DNA of 64,000 nt, taken from positions 2,639,869 to 2,703,868 of the forward strand of contig NZ_AP023175.1 of the NCBI RefSeq assembly GCF_013426895.1, read 5' to 3'. Numbering within the stretch: position 1 is the first letter of the stretch; each line of letters begins with the position of its first letter. The DNA comes from Paraburkholderia largidicola (GTDB taxonomy: Bacteria > Pseudomonadota > Gammaproteobacteria > Burkholderiales > Burkholderiaceae). Shown in pieces: positions 33,606-42,787 of this stretch. The position numbers and the translations under genes are program-made. The notes below the pieces were generated by a model, which was given only the letters and a program-made list of their open reading frames with translations, made no database searches and was not told the origin of the DNA.

Positions 33606-34055
33606 TCAGGCGAGGGGCGCGGTGACGGCCACGATCGCCGAGCCGCGCAGCCGTTCGGCGAGATCGAGATGAATCGGGCGCTCGCCCCACCAGCGCGCTA
33701 GCCCCGTTTGCACGCGATGGCCGATCACCACGATATCGGCATTGAATGCCGCGACGTGCAGTGGAATCACGTCGATAGGGCGTCCGAACTTGACGAAGCC
33801 ATGCGCGGTGACGCCGAGATTCACGAGATGACCGACCGCAACGTCGAGCGCGTGACGCGCGTGCGCCTCCATGCTGCTGCACGCGAGATCCGACAGCATG
33901 CCTGCACAGGTCGCGCTGGCCGTGATCGCATCGACGACGGAAATCACATCGACATGCGCGGACAACGCCAGCGACAATTGCGAGCAACGTTTCAGCGCGG
34001 CTTGAGCTTCGAGCGTTTCGTCGTAGACGAGCAGCATTCTTGAGCAGGATGACAT
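33606..34055 (-). CDS. Universal stress protein (UspA family)
   Basis: A 149-aa UspA-fold protein. It has the first strand RMLLVYDETLEAQAALKRC, the region VDVISVVDA, and the alpha/beta core ending DIVVIGHRVQTGLARWWGERPIHLDLAERLRGSAIVAV. The usual ATP-binding GxxGxxxxxxxxGS motif is altered here (GHRVQTGLARWW...). The frame is open to 34229 but MSSCSRMLLVYDE (34055) or M at 34037 is the plausible start. Confidence 0.85.
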   Translation of the reverse strand: MSSCSRMLLVYDETLEAQAALKRCSQLSLALSAHVDVISVVDAITASATCAGMLSDLACSSMEAHARHALDVAVGHLVNLGVTAHGFVKFGRPIDVIPLHVAAFNADIVVIGHRVQTGLARWWGERPIHLDLAERLRGSAIVAVTAPLA

Positions 34056-34174
34056 GTTCTTTCGAGGCCGTAACGGAGTGCGAAGCGGGTCGTACTCCGA
34101 TTGAAAGTGAGAGTTTCGTAATGCGAGCCGGATGCATCCGATGCTGGATTTTCCGGTGCTCCTCTCAACAACGC

Positions 34175-34486
34175 TTAGCCAGGCGGATCTATTCCGCGCA
34201 CGTTTTTCTGGAAAAGGTGTTGTGAACAATGAGAACTTTTCTTCGCAGTAGAATGCCGTCGCGCATGGCGCCCAGGGTCGGCGCGCCAGATCGAATAGAC
34301 GATCGAAAACATCCAGTCGTGCGGCGATGTATCGCGAGGCAGATTGTGTGAGTCTTCAAGCCCGCGCGCGCAGGCCCGATGAACCAGTTCTTCCGCTTCA
34401 TATTCGCTCTCTGTCAGCCGTAACGCGAAAGACCAGAGCCGGGGAAGCATGTCCGGAAGAATGAGCGAAAGATCTATGCACTGCAT
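34175..34486 (-). pseudogene. Remnant of an ECF-type sigma factor (region 2 only)
   Basis: A 103-aa frame resembling the start of an ECF sigma factor: LPRLWSFALRLTESEYEAEELVHRACARGLE corresponds to region 2.1-2.2, and TSPHDWMFSIVYSIWR to the 2.3-2.4 stretch seen in Burkholderia sigma factors. After SIWR the frame becomes basic and unrelated, and region 4 (the -35-binding helix-turn-helix) is absent from all frames nearby. This is probably a truncated gene; a short anti-sigma-binding decoy is an alternative. Confidence 0.5.
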
Positions 34487-34923
34487 TGCAATCGAGAAGC
34501 GGATTGACTGAGGGGAACTGCCAACTCTATCGCTTCCCGTTCACGGATGCCTTGTCCATACGGCGCATTTGTCTTGTCTGGAACGCGCATTCGAACACTA
34601 ACAACGCGAACGGCAGCAAGTGTTCATGTCCGGTAAAGGTCTTTGAAACCGGATGTATCGGGAGCGGTGGCAGATACATTGCGACATACGCCTGCGCTAA
34701 AACCAGGCTATAACCAGGCGTCGGTCAGAATGCGCGTTTTGGACAAGCGACGAATTGCTTTGGACAATTTCCGAAAGAGTCGAATCACTACACTGAAAAG
34801 TCACAGGTTCCCGACGTTGGCGGAATCCGTTGGTGGGTTTCAACCCGACATTGCGCAATACGACGGGTACGTGCTTCGAAACCCTTTCACTGTAGCTGTA
34901 GAAGACTTTCAATCGGAAAGACC
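34487..34923. other. Intergenic region with GATACA-type half-sites
   Basis: No gene seen. It contains GGATGTATC (34651-34659) and GATACATTGCGACATACG (34673-34690), followed by a CTAAAA sequence, resembling but not fully matching the GATACA-N9 promoters. It lies about 220 bases upstream of the aldehyde dehydrogenase gene and could be a weaker member of the same promoter family. Confidence 0.4.
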
Positions 34924-36393
34924 ATGACCGGGTACGCCACAGCAGTTTCGTCGAATGTCCGTAATCGCTTCTTTATCGATGGCGAATGGGTGCTGAACCA
35001 CGCCGACGCGCGACATGTCCTGATTTCTCCTGCAACGGAAGAGCCGTTCATGTCGGTTCCGCTCGCGGATTCCGTGGACGTCGACCGTGCGATCGCGGCG
35101 GCTCGCCGGGCGTTCGACGAGGGTCCGTGGCCGAAGCTTTCGGGTGCCGAGCGAAGCGCGTATCTGAAGCGGTTGACAGAAGAAATTCGCCAGCGCTTGC
35201 CGGTGCTCGCGCAACTGTGGACCGATCAGGTTGGTGCGCCGATTACGTTCGCGAGCGGCCTGCTTCCGACGGGCATCACGCGTTTCGAGTTCTTTGCATC
35301 GCTCGCGGAGACGTTCGAATTCGAGGACGCGCGACCGACGCGGCGCGGCCATGCGCGCGTGCGACGCGAACCCGTCGGCGTCGCCGCGTTGATTGCGCCG
35401 TGGAATGCGACCTTCCCGATCGTGGCGCACAAGATCGCGGCCGCGCTGGCGGCGGGTTGCACGGTCGTCGTCAAGTCGCCGCTGGAAAGTCCGCTGGATG
35501 CGCTGATCATCGCGGAATGCGCGGCGGCTGCGGGCCTTCCGCCGGGCGTGCTGAATGTCATCACGGCGGGCCGCGACCAGGGCGCGCAACTGGTGCAATC
35601 GCGCGATGTCGACAAGATCAGCTTTACGGGCAGCGTCGCAACGGGGCAATGGATCGCGCGCGCGGCAGCGGACCGGTTGGCTCGTGTGACGTTGGAACTC
35701 GGCGGGAAATCGGCAGCGATTCTGCTCGACGACGTCGATCTGCCTGCGGCGCTGGCAGCGCTCACGCCATTCACGATGCCGTTTTCCGGGCAGATCTGCT
35801 TCGCGCAGACGCGCATACTTGCGCCCAGGGCACGCCATGACGAGGTCGTCAGCGCGTACGCTGAGATCATTTCGAAGCTGAAGCTCGGCGACCCGCGCGA
35901 GGCCGATACACGTATCGGACCGGTATTGAACGCCGTGCAGCGCGATCGCGTGCGCGGCTATATCGAACGGGGTATCGGCGAAGGCGCGCGCCTCGTGTTG
36001 GGCGGAACGGGCAACGGCGGCTTCGAGAGGGGCTATTTCGTCGAGCCGACGGTATTCGCTGACGTCACGCCGCACATGACGATTGCGCAGCAGGAAATCT
36101 TCGGCCCCGTCGTGTCGATTCTTCCGTATGACGACATCGACGACGCGGTGCGCATCGCAAACGACACGCCGTATGGCTTGAGCGGCTCGGTTTATAGCCG
36201 TGATGTGGAGCGGGCTTACGCGGTTGCATGCCGCGTCCAGTCGGGCCATATCGGCATTAACGGTATCGAACTGGCTGCGAATGTGCCGTTCGGCGGTTTC
36301 AAATTATCAGGAGTGGGCCGCGAAGGCGGCCGCGAGGGACTGGAGGCGTACCTCGAAACCAAGGCAGTGTTCATGCCGACGGCGGCTGGATGA
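34924..36393 (+). CDS. NAD(P)-dependent aldehyde dehydrogenase
   Basis: A 489-aa aldehyde dehydrogenase oxidising an aldehyde to its acid. The Asn motif APWNATFPI, the Glu in VTLELGGKSAA (~258) and the Cys nucleophile in GQICFAQTRIL (~292) are all present, as are the coenzyme loop SFTGSVATG and the late EIFGPVVSILPYDD. It is followed on the same strand by an AraC-type regulator and a secreted cupin protein. The substrate is unknown. Confidence 0.94.
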   Translation: MTGYATAVSSNVRNRFFIDGEWVLNHADARHVLISPATEEPFMSVPLADSVDVDRAIAAARRAFDEGPWPKLSGAERSAYLKRLTEEIRQRLPVLAQLWTDQVGAPITFASGLLPTGITRFEFFASLAETFEFEDARPTRRGHARVRREPVGVAALIAPWNATFPIVAHKIAAALAAGCTVVVKSPLESPLDALIIAECAAAAGLPPGVLNVITAGRDQGAQLVQSRDVDKISFTGSVATGQWIARAAADRLARVTLELGGKSAAILLDDVDLPAALAALTPFTMPFSGQICFAQTRILAPRARHDEVVSAYAEIISKLKLGDPREADTRIGPVLNAVQRDRVRGYIERGIGEGARLVLGGTGNGGFERGYFVEPTVFADVTPHMTIAQQEIFGPVVSILPYDDIDDAVRIANDTPYGLSGSVYSRDVERAYAVACRVQSGHIGINGIELAANVPFGGFKLSGVGREGGREGLEAYLETKAVFMPTAAG

Positions 36394-36495
36394 CAGGCAG
36401 AGAGGCGCGGGCGTGACCGATCGTGGTGATCGATTCATGACGCCCGCGCCAAAGTCCTGCGCATGCCCGTCCGTTTTGATTGATGGGACGTTTTC

Positions 36496-37443
36496 ATGCA
36501 CTTCGACACGCACGAGATCACGTTCGACACCGGTCTGAGCGCGGGCGAACGATGGTCGCACATCATGTTGAACAGCCGCGGGTTGCGATGCGCATTCGAT
36601 CCGCGGCAATCGATCGACTCGACCGTCAGGAGCTGGCGCCTGGGTGAAGTCGGTGTCTCGCTCGCCAATCTGGCGACGCAAACCCTGTCGCCCGTCGGCG
36701 AAGAATTACCGTCGTGGCAAGGCGGCTGGCTGTTCGTGAAGCTCGTGACGCAGGGGCATGTGCATGTGCAATCGCGCGGCCTGGTCGAGCGGTTCGACGC
36801 GGGCAGCATGTTCATCATCGACCCCGTCTATCCGTTTGTCGAAGTGTTTCCGGAGCGCGCGCGGATGACGGTGCTGCGCGTGCCGAAGGTGCGTTTGCGC
36901 GAGCGCGGCGTGCATCGTTCGAGTGCGGGGCCGCTGGTGGGCGACGCGCGGTCGCCTGATGTTCGCGCAACCTGCGATCTCATTCAGTGCATCGCGCGGC
37001 AATCTACTGCGCCGGGTGTCATTGCGCAAAACATGATGGGCGATCAGTTGCTCGAACTCGTCGAGTTCGCGATGATCGATCCTGGCGCAAGGTCGAAGAG
37101 GCGATGTCCCGAAGCGTTGGTGCATCAGACGAAGCGCTATATCGACAGCCATCTCGGCGAGGCCGGGCTGGACGTCGCTGCGATTGCGTCAGGCGTGCAT
37201 GTTTCCGCACAGCATCTGCAACGCCTGTTCCGTGCAAAGGGCATGTCGCTGATGCGGTATCTGTGGCAGGCGCGGCTCGAACGCGCGGCGTTGTTGCTGC
37301 GAACGCGCGGCGCGTACGACAGTTCGATTCAGGAAATTGCATGGCAATGCGGATTCACCACAGCAGCGCATTTCAGCCGTCTGTTCAAGCGGCAATATGG
37401 CGTGTCGCCATCGGATTTCCGCTTTTCGGGTAATCAGTTGTAG
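36496..37443 (+). CDS. AraC-family transcriptional regulator
   Basis: A 315-aa regulator with an N-terminal AraC-binding-like (AraC_binding_2) domain (WRLGEVGVSLANLATQ..., RFDAGSMFIIDPVYPF) and a C-terminal double helix-turn-helix (AGLDVAAIASGVHVSAQHLQRLF and SIQEIAWQCGFTTAAHFSRLFKRQYGVSPSDFR). It lies between the aldehyde dehydrogenase and a cupin gene and probably controls them; the effector is unknown. Confidence 0.92.
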   Translation: MHFDTHEITFDTGLSAGERWSHIMLNSRGLRCAFDPRQSIDSTVRSWRLGEVGVSLANLATQTLSPVGEELPSWQGGWLFVKLVTQGHVHVQSRGLVERFDAGSMFIIDPVYPFVEVFPERARMTVLRVPKVRLRERGVHRSSAGPLVGDARSPDVRATCDLIQCIARQSTAPGVIAQNMMGDQLLELVEFAMIDPGARSKRRCPEALVHQTKRYIDSHLGEAGLDVAAIASGVHVSAQHLQRLFRAKGMSLMRYLWQARLERAALLLRTRGAYDSSIQEIAWQCGFTTAAHFSRLFKRQYGVSPSDFRFSGNQL

Positions 37444-37468
37444 AAGCATTCAGTCACAGGAAAACATC

Positions 37469-37915
37469 GTGTACAAAGCATTTTTCGCAGCAGTGGCAAT
37501 GAGCAGTGCAATCGCATCGGCGGGTGTGCACGCGGAAACGATCAAGCCCGTCAAGGTATCGAAGCCCGAACTTGCAGGCGCGATATTCAACCGTCAAGAC
37601 GCAGTCAAGAAGGACGAAAACGGTCATCGCAGTACTGACGTGGTCACCTTCACGTCGCCCGATAACGCGTATCAGACGGGCGTGTACAAATCCGGTCCGC
37701 TGCACGAGGACATAAAGGGTCCGCAAGGGCTGCCGTATAGCGAGTTTCTTTATTTTCTTTCTGGCAGCGTGAAGCTGACGTCGTCGGATGGTTCGGTGAT
37801 GGTCGTGAATACAGGCGAAGCCGTCACGCTTCCGAAAGGATGGACGGGGCAATTCGACACACAGGGCTATACGAAGCTCTACGTCACCTACGATGCGGAC
37901 GAGGCAAAGAAGTAG
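37469..37915 (+). CDS. Secreted cupin-domain protein
   Basis: A 148-aa exported cupin. A signal peptide (FFAAVAMSSAIASAGVHAE) is followed by one cupin fold: YSEFLYFLSGSVKLTSSDG and MVVNTGEAVTLPKGWTGQF. The usual metal-binding histidines of cupin motif 1 are replaced (YSEFLYFLSG), so it may be a non-metal or sugar-binding cupin. The start is GTG 37469 after an ACAGGAA site, 25 bases beyond the AraC-type gene, so the two are probably co-transcribed. Confidence 0.8.
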   Translation: MYKAFFAAVAMSSAIASAGVHAETIKPVKVSKPELAGAIFNRQDAVKKDENGHRSTDVVTFTSPDNAYQTGVYKSGPLHEDIKGPQGLPYSEFLYFLSGSVKLTSSDGSVMVVNTGEAVTLPKGWTGQFDTQGYTKLYVTYDADEAKK

Positions 37916-38040
37916 TAAGACGGTCCGGACGGCTGAATCCGTTTCGCGGACCGTATGTAGCAGCGAGTTTGTATCCCAATGTATCTGCGCCGCCGCCTGA
38001 TACATAACGACTCATTGGCGGACATTGCGGACAAACCGCA

Positions 38041-38061
38041 GATACGTCCGACATGTTTAAT
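38041..38061 (+). promoter_or_regulatory. GATACG-N9-TTTAAT promoter of hydrolase-P460 pair (P6)
   Basis: GATACG 38041-38046, nine bases, TTTAAT 38056-38061, about 150 bases before the start codon. Upstream GGACATTGCGGACAAACCGC provides two GGACA half-sites at about 10-11 bp spacing, and further GATACA/TGTATC copies extend to 37972. Confidence 0.6.
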
Positions 38062-38211
38062 ACCTCCATGCCAGCCGTTCTGGCGTTGCGAACGGGAAGC
38101 GCGAACGGACGTTCGCGCGGTCCGCGTTCCGTGTGCTGCCGAATCAACAGGCTGCGCGCCCGGCAAGAGCGCGCAGATGTCATCCAAGCAACCGTACCTG
38201 AGGAAAAAAAC

Positions 38212-39243
38212 ATGTCGGATCAGATCAACACGCGGCGCCGTCGTCTGCTCGGGACGACCGTTGCAGGCATCGGCCTGATGGAACTGGGCTTGAGCGGGTT
38301 CGCCAATGCGCAAACCAGCGGCACGAAGACGGGCGGACGCGTGGCTTCGTTCGATACGATCAAACAGATCAATGCCGGCACGCTGAACATCGGCTACGCG
38401 GAAGCGGGCCCACAGAACGGGCCGGTGGTGATTCTGCTGCATGGCTGGCCGTACGACATCTACAGCTTTGCCGAAGTCGCGCCGCTGCTTGCCGCCGCGG
38501 GCTATCGGGTGATCATGCCGTATCTGCGCGGCTACGGCAGCACGCGCTTCCTGTCCGCGGATACGCCGCGCAACGGCCAGCAAGCCGTGATCGCCGTCGA
38601 CATCATCGCGCTGATGGACGCGCTGAAAATCGACAAGGCTGTGCTGGGCGGCTTCGACTGGGGCGCGCGCACGGTGGACATCATCGCCGCGCTGTGGCCG
38701 GAGCGTGTCAAGGCGCTGGTGTCGGTGAGCGGTTATCTGATCGGCAGCCAGCAGGCGAACCGCGCGCCGCTGCCGCCGAAGGCGGAGTTCGCGTGGTGGT
38801 ATCAGTTCTACTTCGCGACGGAGCGCGGCTATGCGGGCTACGACGCGAATCGCCACGACTTCAACAAACTGATCTGGCAACTCGCCTCGCCGAAGTGGAA
38901 TTTCGACGACGCGACCTTCGATCGCACGGCCGAGTCGTTCGCGAACCCGGACCACGTCGCCATCGTGATCGACAACTACCGCTGGCGTCTCGGCTTGTCG
39001 CGCGGCGAGGCGAAGTACGACGAGATCGAAAAGCGCCTCGCAGCAGCGCCGACCATTTCGGTGCCGACCATCACGATGGAAGGGGACTCGAACGGCGCGC
39101 CGCATCCGGACCCCTCCGCCTACGCGAAAAAGTTTACCGGCAAGTACGCGCACCGGAACATCGGCGGCGGTATCGGGCACAACCTGCCGCAGGAAGCGCC
39201 GAAGGCATTCGCCGACGCGATCATCGACGTGGCGCGTTTCTGA
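38212..39243 (+). CDS. Tat-exported alpha/beta hydrolase (paralogue of 19842-20885)
   Basis: A 343-aa hydrolase almost identical in layout to the one at 19842-20885: twin-arginine leader (RRRRLLGTTVAGIGLMELGL), oxyanion loop LLHGWPYDIYSF, Asp nucleophile elbow LGGFDWGARTV, and terminal GIGHNLPQEAPKAFADAI with the catalytic His. It is of the epoxide hydrolase/haloalkane dehalogenase class, acting in the periplasm. ATG 38212 is chosen because the upstream open frame is not protein-like. It is followed 23 bases later by a cytochrome P460 gene. Confidence 0.92.
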   Translation: MSDQINTRRRRLLGTTVAGIGLMELGLSGFANAQTSGTKTGGRVASFDTIKQINAGTLNIGYAEAGPQNGPVVILLHGWPYDIYSFAEVAPLLAAAGYRVIMPYLRGYGSTRFLSADTPRNGQQAVIAVDIIALMDALKIDKAVLGGFDWGARTVDIIAALWPERVKALVSVSGYLIGSQQANRAPLPPKAEFAWWYQFYFATERGYAGYDANRHDFNKLIWQLASPKWNFDDATFDRTAESFANPDHVAIVIDNYRWRLGLSRGEAKYDEIEKRLAAAPTISVPTITMEGDSNGAPHPDPSAYAKKFTGKYAHRNIGGGIGHNLPQEAPKAFADAIIDVARF

Positions 39244-39266
39244 ACGGACGACAGAGGAGCCATCCA

Positions 39267-39803
39267 ATGCGACTCAAGCGACCCGCGCGGAGCGCGTATG
39301 TCGTCCTCAGCACGGCGCTGCTGCTCGGCGCCGTGTCGGCGGATCAGGCGATTGCCGACTCCGCCAAGCCTGCCGCTGCAACAAAGGCAGCATCGCCGAT
39401 TTACGGTGTCACGATTCCCGACGGATACCGCAAGTGGCAGATGATCGCGCCCGCCGAGGAAGCCGCGCCGCTCGACGAGCTGCGCGTCGTGCTCGGCAAT
39501 CCCGCCGCGATCAAGGCGATCGAAAACTCGACGCTGCCGTACCCGGACGGCACGATACTCGTGAAGCTCGCGTACAAGCGCAAGCAGTCGCCTGATTTCG
39601 AGTCCGCGACCGTGCCGGGGCAGGCGACGACGGTGCAGGTGATGGTGAAGGACTCGCGCCGTTATGCATCGACGGGCGGTTGGGGGTTCGGGCGCTTCAT
39701 CAACGGGCAACCGGCCGACCTCGCGCAGCACCAGACGTGCTTCGCCTGTCACGCAGCACGGGTGAAGGACCGCGACTACGTCTTCACGCGGTACGCACCG
39801 TAA
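39267..39803 (+). CDS. Cytochrome P460 family protein
   Basis: A 178-aa exported heme protein. The signal peptide ends near AIADS. The mature region has IYGVTIPDGYRKWQMIAPAEE, characteristic of P460, and a C-terminal CFACHA heme-attachment CxxCH. P460 cytochromes oxidise hydroxylamine or remove nitric oxide; the cross-linking lysine cannot be assigned with certainty here. It starts 23 bases after the Tat hydrolase, so the two are probably co-expressed from the GATACG promoter at 38041. Confidence 0.87.
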   Translation: MRLKRPARSAYVVLSTALLLGAVSADQAIADSAKPAAATKAASPIYGVTIPDGYRKWQMIAPAEEAAPLDELRVVLGNPAAIKAIENSTLPYPDGTILVKLAYKRKQSPDFESATVPGQATTVQVMVKDSRRYASTGGWGFGRFINGQPADLAQHQTCFACHAARVKDRDYVFTRYAP

Positions 39804-39969
39804 GCGCGGGCGGGTTTTCCAGGTAGTGGGATTCCGACGCGCCTAAAGGCTGTGTGGGATAATCGCGATTTGCCCAGGGCGCGACTCACGAGGTTGTTCG
39901 CACGGGCGCATAAGGGGCCTTTATTCCCGTGGCCCGCTTTCTCTCCGCGATAACTCTCCCACAACCACG

Positions 39970-41829
39970 ATGCCCGCATACCGTTCCAAAACCTCCACCG
40001 CCGGCCGCAACATGGCTGGGGCGCGCTCGCTGTGGCGCGCCACCGGCATGAAAGACGAAGACTTCTCGAAGCCGATCATCGCGGTGGTCAATTCGTTCAC
40101 CCAGTTCGTGCCCGGACACGTGCACCTGAAGGACCTGGGCCAACTCGTCGCGCGTGAAATCGAAGCGGCGGGCGGCGTTGCCAAGGAATTCAACACCATC
40201 GCCGTCGACGACGGCATTGCGATGGGCCACGACGGCATGCTGTATTCGCTGCCGAGCCGCGACATCATCGCCGACTCCGTCGAATACATGGTCAATGCGC
40301 ACTGTGCCGACGCGATGGTGTGCATCTCCAACTGCGACAAGATCACGCCGGGCATGCTGATGGCCGCGATGCGCCTGAACATCCCCGTGATCTTCGTGTC
40401 TGGCGGCCCGATGGAAGCGGGCAAGACGCGCCTCGCGAATCCGAAGACGGGCACGATCGAGTTCAAGAAGCTCGACCTCGTGGACGCGATGGTGATCGCC
40501 GCCGACCAGTCCTACTCCGACGCCGACGTCGCCGAAGTGGAGCGCTCCGCCTGCCCGACCTGCGGTTCGTGCTCGGGCATGTTCACGGCCAACTCCATGA
40601 ACTGCCTGACGGAAGCGCTGGGCCTTTCGCTGCCGGGTAACGGCACGGTGGTCGCGACGCACGCGGACCGTGAACAGCTGTTCAAGCGCGCGGGCCGCCG
40701 TGTCGTCGAACTGGCGCGCCAGTACTACGAGAACGAAGACGTGCGCATCCTGCCGCGTTCGGTCGGTTTCAAGGCGTTCGAAAACGCGATGACGCTCGAT
40801 ATCGCCATGGGCGGTTCGACCAACACAATCCTGCACCTGCTCGCCATCGCGCGCGAGGCGGAAATCGACTTCTCGATGACGGACATCGACCGTCTGTCGC
40901 GCATCGTGCCGCAACTGTGCAAGGTGGCGCCGAACACGAACAAGTACCACATCGAAGACGTGCATCGCGCGGGCGGCATCATGGCCATCCTGGGCGAGCT
41001 GGACCGCGCGGGCAAGCTGCACACCGACGTGCCGACCGTGCACGCGGCGACGCTCAAGGACGCGCTGAGCCAGTGGGACATCGCGCTGACCGACGACGAA
41101 GCCGTCAAGACGTTCTACATGGCCGGACCGGCCGGCATTCCGACGCAGGTTGCGTTCAGCCAGAACACGCGTTGGCCGAGCCTGGATCTGGACCGCGCGG
41201 AAGGCTGTATTCGTTCGTACGAGCACGCGTTCTCGAAGGAAGGTGGGCTTGCGGTGCTGACGGGCAATATTGCCCTCGACGGTTGCGTGGTGAAGACGGC
41301 GGGCGTCGACGAGAGCATTCTGGTGTTCGAAGGCTCGGCGCACGTGACCGAGTCGCAGGATGAAGCAGTCGAGAACATCCTCAACGACAAGGTCAAGGCG
41401 GGCGATATCGTGATCGTGCGATATGAAGGGCCCAAGGGTGGTCCCGGCATGCAGGAAATGCTGTACCCGACGAGCTATATCAAGTCGAAGGGGCTCGGCA
41501 AGGCTTGCGCGCTGCTGACGGATGGACGCTTCTCGGGTGGTACGTCGGGGCTGTCGATTGGTCACTGCTCGCCGGAAGCGGCGGCGGGTGGCGCGATTGG
41601 TCTCGTGCGCGATGGCGATCGCATTCGGATCGATATTCCGAACCGTACGATTGATGTGCTCTTGTCCGATGAGGAACTTGCGCGTCGGCGTGAGGAGCAG
41701 AATGCCAAGGGCTGGAAGCCGGCCAAGCCGCGTCCGCGGAAGGTGTCAGCTGCGCTGAAGGCTTATGCGAAACTCGTGATGTCGGCGGATAAGGGCGCGG
41801 TGAGGGATTTGTCGATGCTCGAGGATTGA
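39970..41829 (+). CDS. ilvD: Dihydroxy-acid dehydratase
   Basis: A 619-aa iron-sulfur dehydratase of branched-chain amino acid synthesis, converting 2,3-dihydroxy-isovalerate (or the methyl homologue) to the 2-keto acid. The family blocks are all present: the first cluster ligand region [15 protein letters not shown], the second in [35 protein letters not shown], and the C-terminal [20 protein letters not shown]. The length matches the ~615-620-aa norm. The stop codon is followed within 6 bp by the flank of repeat copy B. Confidence 0.97.
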   Translation: MPAYRSKTSTAGRNMAGARSLWRATGMKDEDFSKPIIAVVNSFTQFVPGHVHLKDLGQLVAREIEAAGGVAKEFNTIAVDDGIAMGHDGMLYSLPSRDIIADSVEYMVNAHCADAMVCISNCDKITPGMLMAAMRLNIPVIFVSGGPMEAGKTRLANPKTGTIEFKKLDLVDAMVIAADQSYSDADVAEVERSACPTCGSCSGMFTANSMNCLTEALGLSLPGNGTVVATHADREQLFKRAGRRVVELARQYYENEDVRILPRSVGFKAFENAMTLDIAMGGSTNTILHLLAIAREAEIDFSMTDIDRLSRIVPQLCKVAPNTNKYHIEDVHRAGGIMAILGELDRAGKLHTDVPTVHAATLKDALSQWDIALTDDEAVKTFYMAGPAGIPTQVAFSQNTRWPSLDLDRAEGCIRSYEHAFSKEGGLAVLTGNIALDGCVVKTAGVDESILVFEGSAHVTESQDEAVENILNDKVKAGDIVIVRYEGPKGGPGMQEMLYPTSYIKSKGLGKACALLTDGRFSGGTSGLSIGHCSPEAAAGGAIGLVRDGDRIRIDIPNRTIDVLLSDEELARRREEQNAKGWKPAKPRPRKVSAALKAYAKLVMSADKGAVRDLSMLED

Positions 41830-41834
41830 TTTTT

Positions 41835-41934
41835 GTCTGCGACGTTGGGTGGGGTTTTGTTTTTCGCTGGCATCCGCGTGATGTTATTGGTTTGCTAGCG
41901 TTGCCGCTGTGCGGGGCGGCGCCTGCTTTTGGTT
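41835..41934. repeat. Extra 100-bp left-end segment of repeat copy B
   Basis: The outer left flank of copy B is present twice in tandem with a 100-bp period: GTCTGCGACG at 41835 and at 41935, GCTGGCATCCGCGTGATG after each, then the beginning of an arm (GTTGCCGCTGTGCGGGGC). The first unit stops before the hairpin. It starts just after the ilvD stop codon. Confidence 0.8.
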
Positions 41935-41998
41935 GTCTGCGACGCTGGGTGGGGTTTTGTTTTTTCGCTGGCATCCGCGTGATGTTATTGGTTCGCAA

Positions 41999-42591
41999 GC
42001 GTTGCCCCTGTGCGGGGCGGCACCTACTTTTCTTTGCCGCCGCAAAGAAAAGTAGGCAAAAGAAAGCGGCTCACACCGCCAGTTCTAGTATTTGCCTGAG
42101 GGCCCCCAACGGTTCTTACGCTTCACACGGCAACGCACCTGTTTAGGTGCGTTGCCAACGCTCTCCCTCGACGCCTCACCCGCTTCATCTGCCCGCGTCA
42201 CAGCACGCCGCGCCAGATAGTCCACGGCCGCCCAGGTGGCAAACTGTGTGTAGGCCGCAGTACCTCACACACCTCACTCCGGACTGATAGCGCACGCGTC
42301 CCACGCTGTAAGAGCGCCAGGTTATACGACGCGATAACCTGCACACAGTTTGCCACCTAGGCGGCACATACCATTCGTTGCCGTCTGCCGTTGTATGGAT
42401 GCCTGAAGCGGGTGAGGCGTTCATTCGACGCGTTGGCAACGAGCACCGGCGAGGGCACTGTCGCGTGAAGGATGGGGACGTTGGGGGCCCGTGGATAGGC
42501 ACACGTGCTGGCGGTGTGAGCCGCTTTCTTTTGCCTACTTTTCTTTGCGGCGGCAAAGAAAAGTAGGTGCCGCCCCGCACAGGGGCGACGC
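41999..42591. repeat. Large palindromic intergenic repeat, copy B
   Basis: A 593-bp copy between the convergent ilvD and lipoprotein genes. Terminal 82-bp arms are at 41999-42080 and 42510-42591; the inner 18-bp inverted repeat is at 42227-42244 and 42348-42365, sharing the same centre within one base. The central ACTCCGGACT box is in the same orientation as in copy C and opposite to copy A. Extended flanks carry GTCTGCGACG on both sides. No convincing coding region lies inside. Confidence 0.92.
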
Positions 42592-42723
42592 CTGAAGCAC
42601 GCTAACAGATCGCGGATGCCAGCGAAAACCCCAAAATACCAAAACAGCAACGCCTGAAGCATGAAGGCAACCGCGCGGATGCCAGCGCTAACACAAGCAA
42701 ACCACCCCAGCGTCGCAGACAAT

Positions 42724-42787
42724 CAAACCAAACCAAACCAAACCAAACCAATCCAAACCAAAACCAAAACCAAAACCAAAACCAAAA
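42724..42787. repeat. CAAAC/CAAAAC simple repeat beside copy B
   Basis: Tandem CAAAC units followed by CAAAAC units run from the right flank of copy B directly to the stop codon of the minus-strand lipoprotein gene. Read on the minus strand they are TTTGG/TTTTGG repeats immediately after the stop codon. Slippage-type length variation is likely. Confidence 0.85.

Noticed and set aside
42357..42722. Possible protein in repeat copy B (minus strand)
   Set aside because: It runs through the arm and flank and repeats the same arm-derived peptide seen in copies A and C; the conserved feature is the palindrome, not a reading frame.
42724..42787. CRISPR array
   Set aside because: Units are only 5-6 bases with no spacers, and no cas genes are present in the window.
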